From assembly GCF_900091655.1 (NCBI RefSeq), contig NZ_LT594621.1, positions 2,996,532-3,060,531 of the forward strand: a stretch of 64,000 nucleotides of DNA. Direction: 5' to 3'. The notes beneath the pieces are model-generated. The model was not told the origin of the DNA, made no database searches, and saw only the letters and a list, made by a program, of their open reading frames with translations. A program made the translations under genes and the position numbers. This document shows positions 27,573 to 37,162 of the stretch, piece after piece (the first letter of the stretch is position 1; each line of letters starts with the position of its first letter). This DNA is from Culturomica massiliensis (GTDB taxonomy: Bacteria; Bacteroidota; Bacteroidia; Bacteroidales; Marinifilaceae).

Positions 27573-28766
27573 TTACTCCCCTCGAATAGCCTCAATCCCC
27601 GGCAATTTCTTGCCTTCGATATATTCAAGCAATGCACCACCTCCGGTAGATACATAGCTAACTTTATCCGCCAATCCAAACTGATTGATTGCAGCCACCG
27701 AATCGCCGCCGCCGATCAATGAAAAAGCACCTTTCTCCGTCGCTTTTACAATAGCATCTGCCACAGCCTTCGTACCTTCTGCAAATTTCGGCATTTCAAA
27801 AACCCCTACCGGACCATTCCAAAGAATCGTCTTGGAATTTTCAATTACCCTGGCAAACTTTTCACGGGTAGCCGGACCGATATCCAAACCTTCCCAACCG
27901 TCGGGAATATTCATCGGATCACATACCTGCGTGTTAGCATCATTACTAAAAGCATCGGCAACGACAGCCTGATCTGAAAGCACCAGATTAACACCTGCGT
28001 CTTTTGCTTTTTGCATAATCTCACGGGCCAACTCCAACTTATCTTCCTCACAAATAGAAGAACCGACATGACCGCCCAAAGCTTTTTTAAAGGTATAAGT
28101 CATACCTCCACCCAGGATCAGGTTATCCACCTTACCCATCAGGTTCATAATAATATCGATCTTAGAAGATACTTTCGATCCTCCCATGATTGCGGTAAAC
28201 GGACGTTGCGGATTTTTCATCACGTTATCTACAGCATCCAGTTCACCTTTCATCACATAGCCGAACAATTTATCATTCGGGAAGAATTTAGCGATAACAG
28301 CTGTAGAAGCGTGAGCACGGTGAGCCGTTCCAAAAGCATCATTGATCCAAACATCACCTAAATCAGCCAATTTACGGGCAAACTCTTCGTCTCCTTTTTC
28401 TTCTTCTTTATAGAAACGCAGATTTTCCAACAACAGGATTTCTCCCGGTTTCAATGAAGCTGCTTCTTTTCTTGCACTTTCTCCGATACAATCATCTGCA
28501 AATTTTACCTTCACTCCGGTTAATTCTTCCAGATGTTTTTGAATATGTTTCAGTGAAAATTTATCTTCCGGACCATTCTTCGGACGTCCCAGGTGTGACA
28601 TTAAAATCACAGCACCTCCTCCGGCCAATACTTTTTTAATCGTCGGAATGGCTGCCCGCATACGCGTGTCATCCGTGATCTCAAATTTGTCATTCAAAGG
28701 CACATTAAAATCTACACGTATCAAAGCTTTTTTACCTCTGAAATCATAAGTATCAATTGACTGCAT
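27573..28766 (-). CDS. pgk: Phosphoglycerate kinase
   Basis: 397 residues, normal length. The substrate-binding signature RVDFNVPLND, SHLGRPK, the hinge and the nucleotide-binding GGGDSVAAI are all present. Transfers phosphate from 1,3-bisphosphoglycerate to ADP in glycolysis. Transcribed alone, ending at the shared hairpin. Confidence 0.98.
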   Translation of the reverse strand: MQSIDTYDFRGKKALIRVDFNVPLNDKFEITDDTRMRAAIPTIKKVLAGGGAVILMSHLGRPKNGPEDKFSLKHIQKHLEELTGVKVKFADDCIGESARKEAASLKPGEILLLENLRFYKEEEKGDEEFARKLADLGDVWINDAFGTAHRAHASTAVIAKFFPNDKLFGYVMKGELDAVDNVMKNPQRPFTAIMGGSKVSSKIDIIMNLMGKVDNLILGGGMTYTFKKALGGHVGSSICEEDKLELAREIMQKAKDAGVNLVLSDQAVVADAFSNDANTQVCDPMNIPDGWEGLDIGPATREKFARVIENSKTILWNGPVGVFEMPKFAEGTKAVADAIVKATEKGAFSLIGGGDSVAAINQFGLADKVSYVSTGGGALLEYIEGKKLPGIEAIRGE

Positions 28767-28921
28767 AGTTAAAATTTTAAATAATTATTTGATTTAGAAT
28801 ATACTTTATAAGTCTCTCTCCTCTATTTTCCGCCGTTAAAAATAGCAATAAAACGAATGCCTCCCAAATATTTTCAATTTATAAAACCGACAAAAAACTC
28901 AAACGATTGTAATTTTTCCCT

Positions 28922-28929
28922 TATTTTTG
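28922..28929 (+). promoter_or_regulatory. -7 promoter element upstream of tadA
   Basis: TATTTTTG fits TAnnTTTG and lies 53 bases before the chosen tadA start. It lies inside the longer open frame, which supports the downstream start. No good -33 match. Confidence 0.4.
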
Positions 28930-28982
28930 CACTCAAATACACAAATAAAAGGGGCTCTTCAACCCTGCTCAAAATCAGATAT

Positions 28983-29414
28983 ATGACACACGAGTTATAC
29001 ATGCGCAAGGCATTAGAAGAAGCATCTCTGGCGGAAGAGGAAGGCGAAATTCCGGTAGGGGCAATCGTCGTTTGCAAAGGCAAAATCATCGCCCGGGCCC
29101 ACAACCAGACCGAACGGCTCAATGATGTGACAGCTCACGCTGAAATGGTCGCCATCACTATGGCGGCAGCCGCTCTTGGCGGAAAATACCTGAACGAATG
29201 CACCCTTTATGTCACCCTGGAACCCTGTACCATGTGTGCCGGAGCAATGGCCTGGGCCCAACTCGGGGAATTGGTATACGGAGCTTCCGACTCCCAGCGG
29301 GGATTCAGCCGGTTAAGCCCGGCAGTGCTTCACCCCCGCACCAAAATTACTTCCGGTATTCTCGAGCCCGAATGCAGTGAGCCTGTAAAACGCTTTTTTC
29401 AAAAACGCCGCTAA
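28983..29414 (+). CDS. tadA: tRNA-specific adenosine deaminase
   Basis: About 143 residues from ATG 28983. The frame is open from 28857, but the extra 42 residues are unlike the family and contain the putative promoter. The zinc site is HAE (TAHAEMVA) and PCTMCAG. It deaminates A34 to inosine in tRNA-Arg(ACG). Nucleoside deaminases of other specificity are possible but less likely. Confidence 0.92.
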   Translation: MTHELYMRKALEEASLAEEEGEIPVGAIVVCKGKIIARAHNQTERLNDVTAHAEMVAITMAAAALGGKYLNECTLYVTLEPCTMCAGAMAWAQLGELVYGASDSQRGFSRLSPAVLHPRTKITSGILEPECSEPVKRFFQKRR

Positions 29415-29549
29415 GTTCCTATCCGGCAAAATATAATGCTTTTTATCAAAATCAAAAAAATGATCATTCCGTCCGGTATTCGCAGGATTTAAATCACCAG
29501 TCTGAAAACATTACAAACCGAATTAATTTTTAGTTTTTGTTTTTCGCCC

Positions 29550-29557
29550 TATCTTTG
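29550..29557 (+). promoter_or_regulatory. -7 promoter element upstream of aroB
   Basis: TATCTTTG fits TAnnTTTG, preceded 19 bases earlier by a T-run (TTTT in place of TTTG). The ATG is 16 bases downstream. Confidence 0.45.
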
Positions 29558-29573
29558 TCTCAAACTTATTGAT

Positions 29574-30614
29574 ATGGAGAATATAATTTTCACTTCGGAT
29601 ATACGGACTGTTCTCAACGATTGTCTGCAGGGTTTCAAACCGGAAGATATTTTTATACTGACCGATCACAATACGGCTCAGTACTGTCTTCCTTTTCTCA
29701 ATCTGACCCGGATAAAAGAGACCCACCGGATATCGATACAAGAAGGTGAAGCCCATAAGTCATTGGAAAGTGCCGCTTATATCTGGAAAGTATTATCGGA
29801 TCAGGGAGCCCGGAGAAATTCGGTATTGGTAAATATCGGAGGAGGCCTCGTAACGGACATCGGAGGTTTTGCAGCTTCCTGCTTCAAGCGGGGCATAAAA
29901 TGCGTCAATATCCCGACAACGCTTTTAGCACAGGTAGATGCCTCCGTCGGAGGAAAAACAGGCATCAATTTCAACGGTCTGAAAAATGAAATCGGCACAT
30001 TCGCACTTCCTTCCAAAGTCATTATCGATAGCTGCTTCCTGAAAACCCTGCCGTACACTCAGCTTTTATCCGGTTGCGGGGAAATGCTGAAACACGCTTT
30101 ACTGGCAGGCGGGAAACATTTTAAAAAAATCCTGCAACTGGACCTGACTCATATCGATTGGGTAAACTTTTCTTCCCTGATACAAGAGTCCGTGGAAATC
30201 AAATATGCTGTAGTACAAAGTGACCCCAAAGAAGCAGGTATCCGGAAAGCTTTAAATTTCGGACATACCGCAGGACATGCTTTAGAAAGCGCAGCTATCA
30301 GCTCCGGCCGGGAATTATCACACGGTGCAGCAGTAGCATACGGTATGATTGCAGAACTTTACCTATCCGTCCGGAAAATGGGGTTTAACTCTGCTTTATA
30401 CGAAAAAATCGTCCGTTTTATCCGGAATATCTATCCGGAATACATGGTATCCGAAGACGATTCTACCCTATACGAACTCATGTTACACGATAAAAAGAAC
30501 GACCGGGAAGGTGTAAACTTTACCTTATTACAAGAACCGGGAGCATTTTCTATTGACAATTATTGTTCCCGGGAAGAGATAGAGCAAGCATTGCAAGCAT
30601 TAAAACAGAAGTAA
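29574..30614 (+). CDS. aroB: 3-dehydroquinate synthase
   Basis: 346 residues. NAD-binding glycine-rich segment GGGLVTDIGGFAAS and zinc/substrate residues in NFGHTAGHA and SHGAAVAYGM. Converts DAHP to 3-dehydroquinate in the shikimate pathway. The aroA gene follows after 10 bases, so the two steps are co-expressed. Confidence 0.96.
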   Translation: MENIIFTSDIRTVLNDCLQGFKPEDIFILTDHNTAQYCLPFLNLTRIKETHRISIQEGEAHKSLESAAYIWKVLSDQGARRNSVLVNIGGGLVTDIGGFAASCFKRGIKCVNIPTTLLAQVDASVGGKTGINFNGLKNEIGTFALPSKVIIDSCFLKTLPYTQLLSGCGEMLKHALLAGGKHFKKILQLDLTHIDWVNFSSLIQESVEIKYAVVQSDPKEAGIRKALNFGHTAGHALESAAISSGRELSHGAAVAYGMIAELYLSVRKMGFNSALYEKIVRFIRNIYPEYMVSEDDSTLYELMLHDKKNDREGVNFTLLQEPGAFSIDNYCSREEIEQALQALKQK

Positions 30615-30624
30615 GATAAAACGT

Positions 30625-31845
30625 ATGGAAATAAGCCTGAATTCTATACCTCAAACAATAAACGGAGAAGTGAAGCTACCGGCTTCAAAAAGTATTTCCA
30701 ACCGGGTATTGATACTGAACGCTTTATCGGACAGCGATATGCCGGTTGAAAATCTGTCGGATTGCGACGACACCAACCACATGCTGGAAGTGCTGAATTC
30801 TGACGACTGCCATTTCAATATCGGTCATGCGGGTACAGCCATGCGCTTTCTGACAGCTTTTCTTTCACGTATTGTCGGACGCTGGGAAATCACAGGCTCT
30901 GAACGTATGCAGCAACGTCCTGTCGGAGTACTGGTAGATGCCCTCAACAAGCTGGGAGCACATATCGAATATGCAGGCCAAAACGGTTATCCCCCTTTAC
31001 GCATCTACGGTTCATACCTGAAAGGGGGCGCCATCGAAATACCGGCCTCTGTCAGCAGCCAGTATATTTCAGCGATTCTGATGATCGCTCCTTATATGGC
31101 AGACGGATTGCAACTGACATTAACCGGTAAAATCGTTTCCCGTACATACATAGATATGACCATCGCCTTGCAACGGGTATTCGGAGCTGAAATATCCGTA
31201 AAAGGACATTGTATACACGTAAAACCGGGAAATTATCGTCCGGTACACTACCGGGTAGAGTCCGACTGGAGCGGAGCTTCTTATTTCTATGAGCTATTGG
31301 CTATGACTGAAAGCGGACAAATCATTTTACCCGGCCTTCTACCCGAAAGCCTGCAAGGAGACTCGCACCAAACGGAGGTTTGGAAACAACTGGGAGTGCA
31401 TACCCGTTTCACCTCACAGGGAGTCGTCATTGAGAGAAAAAATTCAGACCCAACCGGTTTAAAATACGATTTCACAGAAATGCCCGATCTGGTACAATCT
31501 TTTGCCGTAGCCTGCTGTATACGAAATATTCCTTTCGAATTTTCGGGTGTAGAAACGTTACGGATTAAAGAAACCGACCGGATCAGCGCGTTAATTACCG
31601 AATTAAAAAAGCTAGGATACATCCTGACAACCGGGGATGGCAGCCAACTGATATGGAACGGGGAGCGCAGGCAAGCGCAAACACATCCCCGGATCATGAC
31701 ATACAACGATCACCGCATGGCCATGGCATTTGCCCCGGCAGCCCTGAAACATCCCGGCCTAACAATCGTCGATCAGGAGGTTGTATCGAAATCCTTTCCC
31801 ACCTATTGGGAACAGCTTTCGGCCTTAGGGCTCGAATTCACTTAA
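30625..31845 (+). CDS. aroA: 3-phosphoshikimate 1-carboxyvinyltransferase (EPSP synthase)
   Basis: 406 residues, somewhat shorter than the usual 430. Visible motifs are LPASKSISNR, GHAGTAMRFLTA, the RPV near residue 95, SSQYISA, RIKETDRI and NDHRMAMA. Transfers enolpyruvate from PEP to shikimate-3-phosphate. Second gene of the aroB-aroA pair. Confidence 0.95.
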   Translation: MEISLNSIPQTINGEVKLPASKSISNRVLILNALSDSDMPVENLSDCDDTNHMLEVLNSDDCHFNIGHAGTAMRFLTAFLSRIVGRWEITGSERMQQRPVGVLVDALNKLGAHIEYAGQNGYPPLRIYGSYLKGGAIEIPASVSSQYISAILMIAPYMADGLQLTLTGKIVSRTYIDMTIALQRVFGAEISVKGHCIHVKPGNYRPVHYRVESDWSGASYFYELLAMTESGQIILPGLLPESLQGDSHQTEVWKQLGVHTRFTSQGVVIERKNSDPTGLKYDFTEMPDLVQSFAVACCIRNIPFEFSGVETLRIKETDRISALITELKKLGYILTTGDGSQLIWNGERRQAQTHPRIMTYNDHRMAMAFAPAALKHPGLTIVDQEVVSKSFPTYWEQLSALGLEFT

Positions 31846-31939
31846 ATAATAAAACGGCAGACCCAAGGTTCCCATACGGGATCACGCCATTGGAAACCGC
31901 ATATTCACTATTTAGTATATAAACCTTTTTATTGATCCT

Positions 31940-33535
31940 ATGTTAGAAAGCTTATTGCAATCTTCTTATTTTGCCTTATTCCTGATCGTAGCATTGGGAT
32001 TTGTATTGGGACGTGTAAATTTCCGGGGCATATCACTGGACGTTTCTGCCGTGATCTTCATCGCTTTACTTTTCGGACATTTCGGCGTGATTATTCCCAA
32101 AGAACTGGGAAACTTCGGCTTGGTATTGTTCATTTTTACCATCGGCATACAAGCCGGTCCCGGCTTTTTTCATTCCTTTAAATCCAAAGGAAAAATGCTG
32201 ATACTACTTACCTTATTAATTATTGGATCAGCCTGTATTACCGGTGTTATCTGCAAATATATCTTCGGCTTGAATACGCCGGAAGTCGTCGGCCTGATCG
32301 CCGGGGCGCTGACCAGTACGCCCGGTTTGGCCGCAGCCATCGACAGCACACAATCTTCAGCCGCATCCATCGGATACGGTATCGCCTACCCTTTCGGGGT
32401 TATCGGGGTTATTTTATTCGTAAAGCTGTTGCCCGGTATCCTGAAAATAAATTTAAAACAGGAGGAAAAACGGCTGGAACTTCAACAACGTGACAAATTC
32501 CCGGCATTACAGACAGGCACCTTCCGGGTTACAAACGAGAATATTTTCGGAAAAAGCCTGATACAGCTTCAGGTACGTACCATGACAGGTGCCGTCATTT
32601 CCCGGATAAAACACGAAGATTCGACTTCCATCCCGACTTCGAAAACCGTTTTATTCCAAAACGATCTGATTAAAGCCGTCGGTAGCGCATCTGCCCTGCA
32701 ACAACTGGGGATGTTGGTCGGAGAAGCCGTCCAGGAGGATTTGCCGCTGGCCACTTCTTACGAAATTCAATCCCTATTGCTCACCCGCAAAGAAGTCATC
32801 GGAAAAACATTGGGTAGCCTCAATTTACAGGAAACATTCGGTTGTACCATAACCCGGATAAGACGAAGCGGCATCGACCTTTCGCCGGAGCCCGGATTAA
32901 TACTGAAATTCGGAGACAAGCTATTATCCGTCGGCCACCAGGATAGCCTGAAAGAACTGTCCAAGCTCCTCGGTAACGATGAAAAACGGCTTTCCGATAC
33001 GGACTTTTTCCCCATTGCCATGGGAATCGTATTGGGGGTACTGGTCGGGAAAATAAACATCTCTTTCTCCGATAGTTTCTCTTTTTCTCCCGGCTTGACC
33101 GGAGGAATATTGCTGACGGCTTTAGTATTGAGCTCGCTCGGTAAAACCGGTCCTATTATCTGGTCGATGTCCGGAGCCGCCAACCTATTGCTGCGTCAAT
33201 TGGGACTCTTGCTTTTTTTAGCCGAAGTAGGTACCTCTGCCGGCGCAAACCTGGTCGCCACCTTCCGGGAAAGCGGCTGGACCCTTTTCGGCGTAGGTAT
33301 GGCCATCACTTTAATACCCATGCTCATTGCTTCCGTTATCGGCTATTTCATTTTTAAAATCAATATTTTCGATTTACTGGGAACCATTACCGGCGGTATG
33401 ACCAGTACGCCGGGCTTAGCAGCAGCCGGATCCATGACCGACAGCGATGCTCCCAGCGTCGCTTATGCAACCGTTTATCCCATCGCTATGGTATTCCTGA
33501 TTATTTTCATTCAGTTGATTGCCATAGGTATGTAA
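31940..33535 (+). CDS. AspT/YidE-family putative antiporter with two RCK_C domains
   Basis: 531 residues. Two membrane halves of five to six helices each (about 1-170 and 355-531), both with the duplicated GxxTSTPGLAAA motif of the aspartate:alanine exchanger family. Two soluble TrkA_C-like domains lie between them (about 180-350). The substrate is unknown; related proteins exchange amino or dicarboxylic acids. It stands alone, 94 bases after aroA. Confidence 0.88.
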   Translation: MLESLLQSSYFALFLIVALGFVLGRVNFRGISLDVSAVIFIALLFGHFGVIIPKELGNFGLVLFIFTIGIQAGPGFFHSFKSKGKMLILLTLLIIGSACITGVICKYIFGLNTPEVVGLIAGALTSTPGLAAAIDSTQSSAASIGYGIAYPFGVIGVILFVKLLPGILKINLKQEEKRLELQQRDKFPALQTGTFRVTNENIFGKSLIQLQVRTMTGAVISRIKHEDSTSIPTSKTVLFQNDLIKAVGSASALQQLGMLVGEAVQEDLPLATSYEIQSLLLTRKEVIGKTLGSLNLQETFGCTITRIRRSGIDLSPEPGLILKFGDKLLSVGHQDSLKELSKLLGNDEKRLSDTDFFPIAMGIVLGVLVGKINISFSDSFSFSPGLTGGILLTALVLSSLGKTGPIIWSMSGAANLLLRQLGLLLFLAEVGTSAGANLVATFRESGWTLFGVGMAITLIPMLIASVIGYFIFKINIFDLLGTITGGMTSTPGLAAAGSMTDSDAPSVAYATVYPIAMVFLIIFIQLIAIGM

Positions 33536-33537
33536 AA

Positions 33538-33566
33538 AGCTCTGATACCGAACGGATATCAGAGCT
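33538..33566 (-). terminator. Intrinsic terminator downstream of the sulfatase gene
   Basis: 10-bp stem AGCTCTGATA / TATCAGAGCT. On the - strand it is followed by TTTTT, so it best ends the polysaccharide locus transcript. It may also slow readthrough from the + strand. Confidence 0.7.
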
Positions 33567-33597
33567 GTATAATCGGAATACATCGCATTTTATCCCG

Positions 33598-35163
33598 TCA
33601 GGGCTTGAGATTCTTCATCCTGACACGCCTCAGTATATTCTGCAATTCGAAAACGACATCAGGATAAAGTAATGCCGTATTGTCCCGTTCAGCAACATCG
33701 TCGGCGATACGGTACAATTGCGGAGTACTCAGATTACCCGTTTCTATTTTCGGCCCCCAGGTAATCAGGGCAGGACCGTCGTTCGGTTCGATGTATTTCC
33801 AGTCTTTAGTACGTACGGACAAAGTATGGTTGGCAGCCTGTTCTATCACCCAGGGGCGATCTGTCTGATTCTTACCCAACCACGTACCAAGGTAATCGAA
33901 ACTGTCGGGAGCTGCCCCCTTAGGCAATTCAGCCCCTACCAGCGAAGCCAGTGAAGCGAACCAGTCGATTTGCGACACCAGAGCATCGGATATCCGGTCA
34001 GGAAGAACCTGACCGGGCCATCTGACAATGACAGGAATACGGGTTCCTCCTTCAAATGCACTGTATTTGTTACCGCGAAGCGGTCCTGCGGGACTATGTC
34101 CGTTCAAAAGTTCTTCCGCACGGTCCTGATATCCGTCATCTACGACAGGCCCGTTATCACTGGAAAGAATGATAAGCGTATTTTCTGCCAGCCCCAATTT
34201 ATCCAAGGCATCGATGATTTGCCCCACACTCCAGTCGAATTGCACGATAGCGTCTCCCCGCAACCCCATCGGACTCTTTCCACGAAAACGCTCATGCGGA
34301 AAACGGGGAACATGTATATCGTTTGTGGCGAAATACATAAAAAAAGGCCTGTCCTTATGCTCCCGGATAAAACCGATGGCATGGGTAGTGATGGAATCGG
34401 CAATATTCTCATCCTTCCAGAGTGCCTTTCCCCCTCCCTTCATATAACCGATACGCCCGATACCGTTCACAATTGCCATATCGTGTCCGTGACTTGATTT
34501 CAGATTATAAAGCAACTCCGGATGATCTTTCCCCAGCGGTTCCCCTTCGAACGGTTTCCGGTAGCTCACTTCTATCGGAGCTTCCGGATCGTAGTCGGCA
34601 ACTTTGCCGTTTTCTATGAAAACACAGGGGACACGATCGGCTGTCGCAGCCATTATATATGAATAGTCAAAACCCAGGTCGCCCAATGCAGCCGAAAGCG
34701 GAGCATTCCAATCCTGTTGCCCGTCCTTATCCCCCAATCCCAAATGCCATTTCCCGATTGCGGCAGTAACATATCCGGCATTCTTAAACATATCCGCCAG
34801 GGTATATTGCTCCGGACGGACGATCATTCCGGCATTCCCGGCCGCAACATCCGTTCCGGGACGTCGCCAGGCATATTCCCCCGTAAGCATCGAATAGCGC
34901 GAAGGCGTACTCGTCGCTGCCGTGGCATGTGCATTACGGAAACGTATACCTTCCGCTGCCAATCGATTTATATGGGGAGTCTGCACATTTTTCGCTCCAT
35001 AACATTCCAAATCACCGTACCCCAAATCATCGGCATAGATAATCAAAACATTGGGGCATCGGCGGTCTGCCGAATCAGGGTTGAGCTTTTCGCTTTTCTG
35101 AGTGGCACTCCCGGTTACACAGGCCAGTGAAGAAAAACAAGTGAGAAATAAATATCGTTTCAT
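33598..35163 (-). CDS. Exported S1-family sulfatase (serine-type active site)
   Basis: 521 residues. An N-terminal signal of about 20 residues precedes an alkaline-phosphatase-like fold with the metal site YADDLGYGD. The sulfatase motif is S-T-P-S-R at residues 85-89, so Ser85 is converted to formylglycine. This needs an anaerobic sulfatase-maturating radical SAM enzyme, which is not in this window unless encoded elsewhere. GKWHLG and NDIHVPRFP also fit. Last gene of the PUL, 35 bases after the fucosidase gene, so it likely removes sulfate from the same glycan. The exact S1 subfamily is not assigned. Confidence 0.93.
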   Translation of the reverse strand: MKRYLFLTCFSSLACVTGSATQKSEKLNPDSADRRCPNVLIIYADDLGYGDLECYGAKNVQTPHINRLAAEGIRFRNAHATAATSTPSRYSMLTGEYAWRRPGTDVAAGNAGMIVRPEQYTLADMFKNAGYVTAAIGKWHLGLGDKDGQQDWNAPLSAALGDLGFDYSYIMAATADRVPCVFIENGKVADYDPEAPIEVSYRKPFEGEPLGKDHPELLYNLKSSHGHDMAIVNGIGRIGYMKGGGKALWKDENIADSITTHAIGFIREHKDRPFFMYFATNDIHVPRFPHERFRGKSPMGLRGDAIVQFDWSVGQIIDALDKLGLAENTLIILSSDNGPVVDDGYQDRAEELLNGHSPAGPLRGNKYSAFEGGTRIPVIVRWPGQVLPDRISDALVSQIDWFASLASLVGAELPKGAAPDSFDYLGTWLGKNQTDRPWVIEQAANHTLSVRTKDWKYIEPNDGPALITWGPKIETGNLSTPQLYRIADDVAERDNTALLYPDVVFELQNILRRVRMKNLKP

Positions 35164-35198
35164 AAAATTACCGATTGATTATTTACAAATTAAATATA

Positions 35199-37148
35199 TC
35201 ATTTTTCAAGCAAACCACATTCGGCTATAGAGAATTTTTTCGTCCCCGAAGTCGTACTCAGAATTTCAAATTTCACATACAGTACATGATCGGCGTCGAA
35301 CAAAACAATTTGCTCTACCGGGTTATTGGTTATATTTCCGAACCGTCCCGAAACAACCGGTCTCCCCCAATGTTTCCCGTCCGTACTCACTCTGACAGAA
35401 TAATTTTCAATATGGCCCAGACCATTTTCTACCGGATAATAAGAAAATCCGGACAAATCACGCGGACTGTCCAATTTTAAAATAAATGCAGCAAGCCCTT
35501 TTTCTATTTCACCGTCCCAACGGGAATGTACATCTCCGTCGGATAACGTTTTTTCATTACCCGAAAGGGAAGTTATTCCGTCCAATTTTATTCGAATACA
35601 AGCAGAAGGCACCGCATTCCGTTTTTGCCGCTCTTCTTCTTCACCGGGTAGTTGCTCCAAATAGTACATGGATAAATTACCCCAAGAAACAGACACCCGG
35701 GCATCCATAAAACGTATCCGAAACCGGTCAGCCAAAACAGGTTCCGGCAAACGGAGCATCTTTCTGAATCCGATGGTCGTACTTTGTATTACTTCTTTCC
35801 AGTCTTTACCGTTCCATACATCGATAGCAAAGCGTTCGACACGCTGACCGAAATCACAGACATTTTCTTGTAATTTTATCACATTGATCAGAGCAGGCTT
35901 TCTCAACTGTACCTCCGCCACGGCAAGTGTCGTCCCATCCGCCGTATGCCAGGAAGTAAAAGGCGTATTATCGGTAATCACGTCCGAAGGGGTTTCTCCT
36001 TCCCACCCCGCAATAGCCGTCACAACAGCACCCTTGGCATAATCCGTCCGCTTCATACGGGAAATGATCTCCCCAAACTGAATCAAACGTCGGCCGTCTT
36101 TTTCCGGAATTTGTCCTGTAGGACCAGGAGACAAGTTGGGCAACAAATTCGAATTTTGTCCGACCGTCTCAAAATAACTATTCACCAAATAAGACAAAGA
36201 CTTAATCGTATTGTCATCCCGCTCATTGTAAAACCATCCTTTACGTAAAGGAAGTCCTCCCCGGGAAGGATACCAAACCAAACGCTTTCTCTTCATTAAA
36301 TCATCTATACTGCCCAAATCGGATAATGTCGGATCATATCCCGGCAGCGATCCGAACAACCTTTCGTTATTGTCTATACCCTGCACACACCATTCCGTTT
36401 CACGTCCTTTCCCTTTTTCATTACCCACCCAACGTATATCGGGCGCATTGCCTGAAAGTATAACACCGGGCTGCAATTCCCGGGCTCTGCCGAATATCCG
36501 CTCCCAATCGAAAGGCATCTCTCGACCACTCACGTCGCTTGTGGTCCCGGCCCCGTCAAACCAAAGTAAATAAACCGGTCCGTACTCCGTCAGCAATTCC
36601 TCCAACTGACGGATATAATAATCATTATATGCTTCTGTTCCGTATGTTTTTTCATGCATATCCCAAGGAGACAGATACAAACATAATTTCACGTCATACT
36701 CCCGGCAAGCCTCAGCAACCTCTCTGACCAAATCTCCTTTACCTTCCCGCCATGGAGAATGCGCTACGGTATGCGAAGTGTACTTACTCGGCCATACACA
36801 AAAGCCGTCGTGGTGTTTCGCGACCAGAATAATGCCTGTAATTCCTGCCTCTTTGAATATTCTCACCCACTCGCCGGCATTTAATTGCGAAGGATTGAAC
36901 AGGGAAGGACTTTCCTTCCCTGTACCCCATTCCATACCGGTAAACGTATTCATCCCGATATGTATAAAACCCAACATTTCCCGCTGCTGATAATCCAGTT
37001 GCCGATACGACGGACGGACTTCCGTTGCCAATCGTATCACTTCTTCCTTCGACGGATTTTCCGGTAAAACGACCGATATGGCTTCCTGTGCCGTCAATCC
37101 ACCCCATAACAATGAAAAGATCACAGTCCATATTTGTTTTTTCTTCAT
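35199..37148 (-). CDS. GH29 alpha-L-fucosidase with F5/8 type C-like domains
   Basis: About 649 residues. I chose ATG 37148; an ATG at 37154 and a TTG at 37166 are in frame. A signal peptide (cleavage near LTAQ) leads to a GH29 barrel with VAKHHDGFCVWPS, YLSPWD and the nucleophile Asp198 in LLWFDGAG. From about residue 370 two beta-sandwich regions resemble F5/8 type C/carbohydrate-binding domains. Releases alpha-linked fucose in the periplasm or at the surface. Downstream of susD by 14 bases and upstream of the sulfatase. Confidence 0.92.
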   Translation of the reverse strand: MKKKQIWTVIFSLLWGGLTAQEAISVVLPENPSKEEVIRLATEVRPSYRQLDYQQREMLGFIHIGMNTFTGMEWGTGKESPSLFNPSQLNAGEWVRIFKEAGITGIILVAKHHDGFCVWPSKYTSHTVAHSPWREGKGDLVREVAEACREYDVKLCLYLSPWDMHEKTYGTEAYNDYYIRQLEELLTEYGPVYLLWFDGAGTTSDVSGREMPFDWERIFGRARELQPGVILSGNAPDIRWVGNEKGKGRETEWCVQGIDNNERLFGSLPGYDPTLSDLGSIDDLMKRKRLVWYPSRGGLPLRKGWFYNERDDNTIKSLSYLVNSYFETVGQNSNLLPNLSPGPTGQIPEKDGRRLIQFGEIISRMKRTDYAKGAVVTAIAGWEGETPSDVITDNTPFTSWHTADGTTLAVAEVQLRKPALINVIKLQENVCDFGQRVERFAIDVWNGKDWKEVIQSTTIGFRKMLRLPEPVLADRFRIRFMDARVSVSWGNLSMYYLEQLPGEEEERQKRNAVPSACIRIKLDGITSLSGNEKTLSDGDVHSRWDGEIEKGLAAFILKLDSPRDLSGFSYYPVENGLGHIENYSVRVSTDGKHWGRPVVSGRFGNITNNPVEQIVLFDADHVLYVKFEILSTTSGTKKFSIAECGLLEK

Positions 37149-37162
37149 TCCCATTCTCTGAA

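Noticed and set aside
28857..28982. N-terminal extension of tadA
   Set aside because: The extra residues are unlike the family and overlap a promoter-like box; ATG 28983 gives the normal length.
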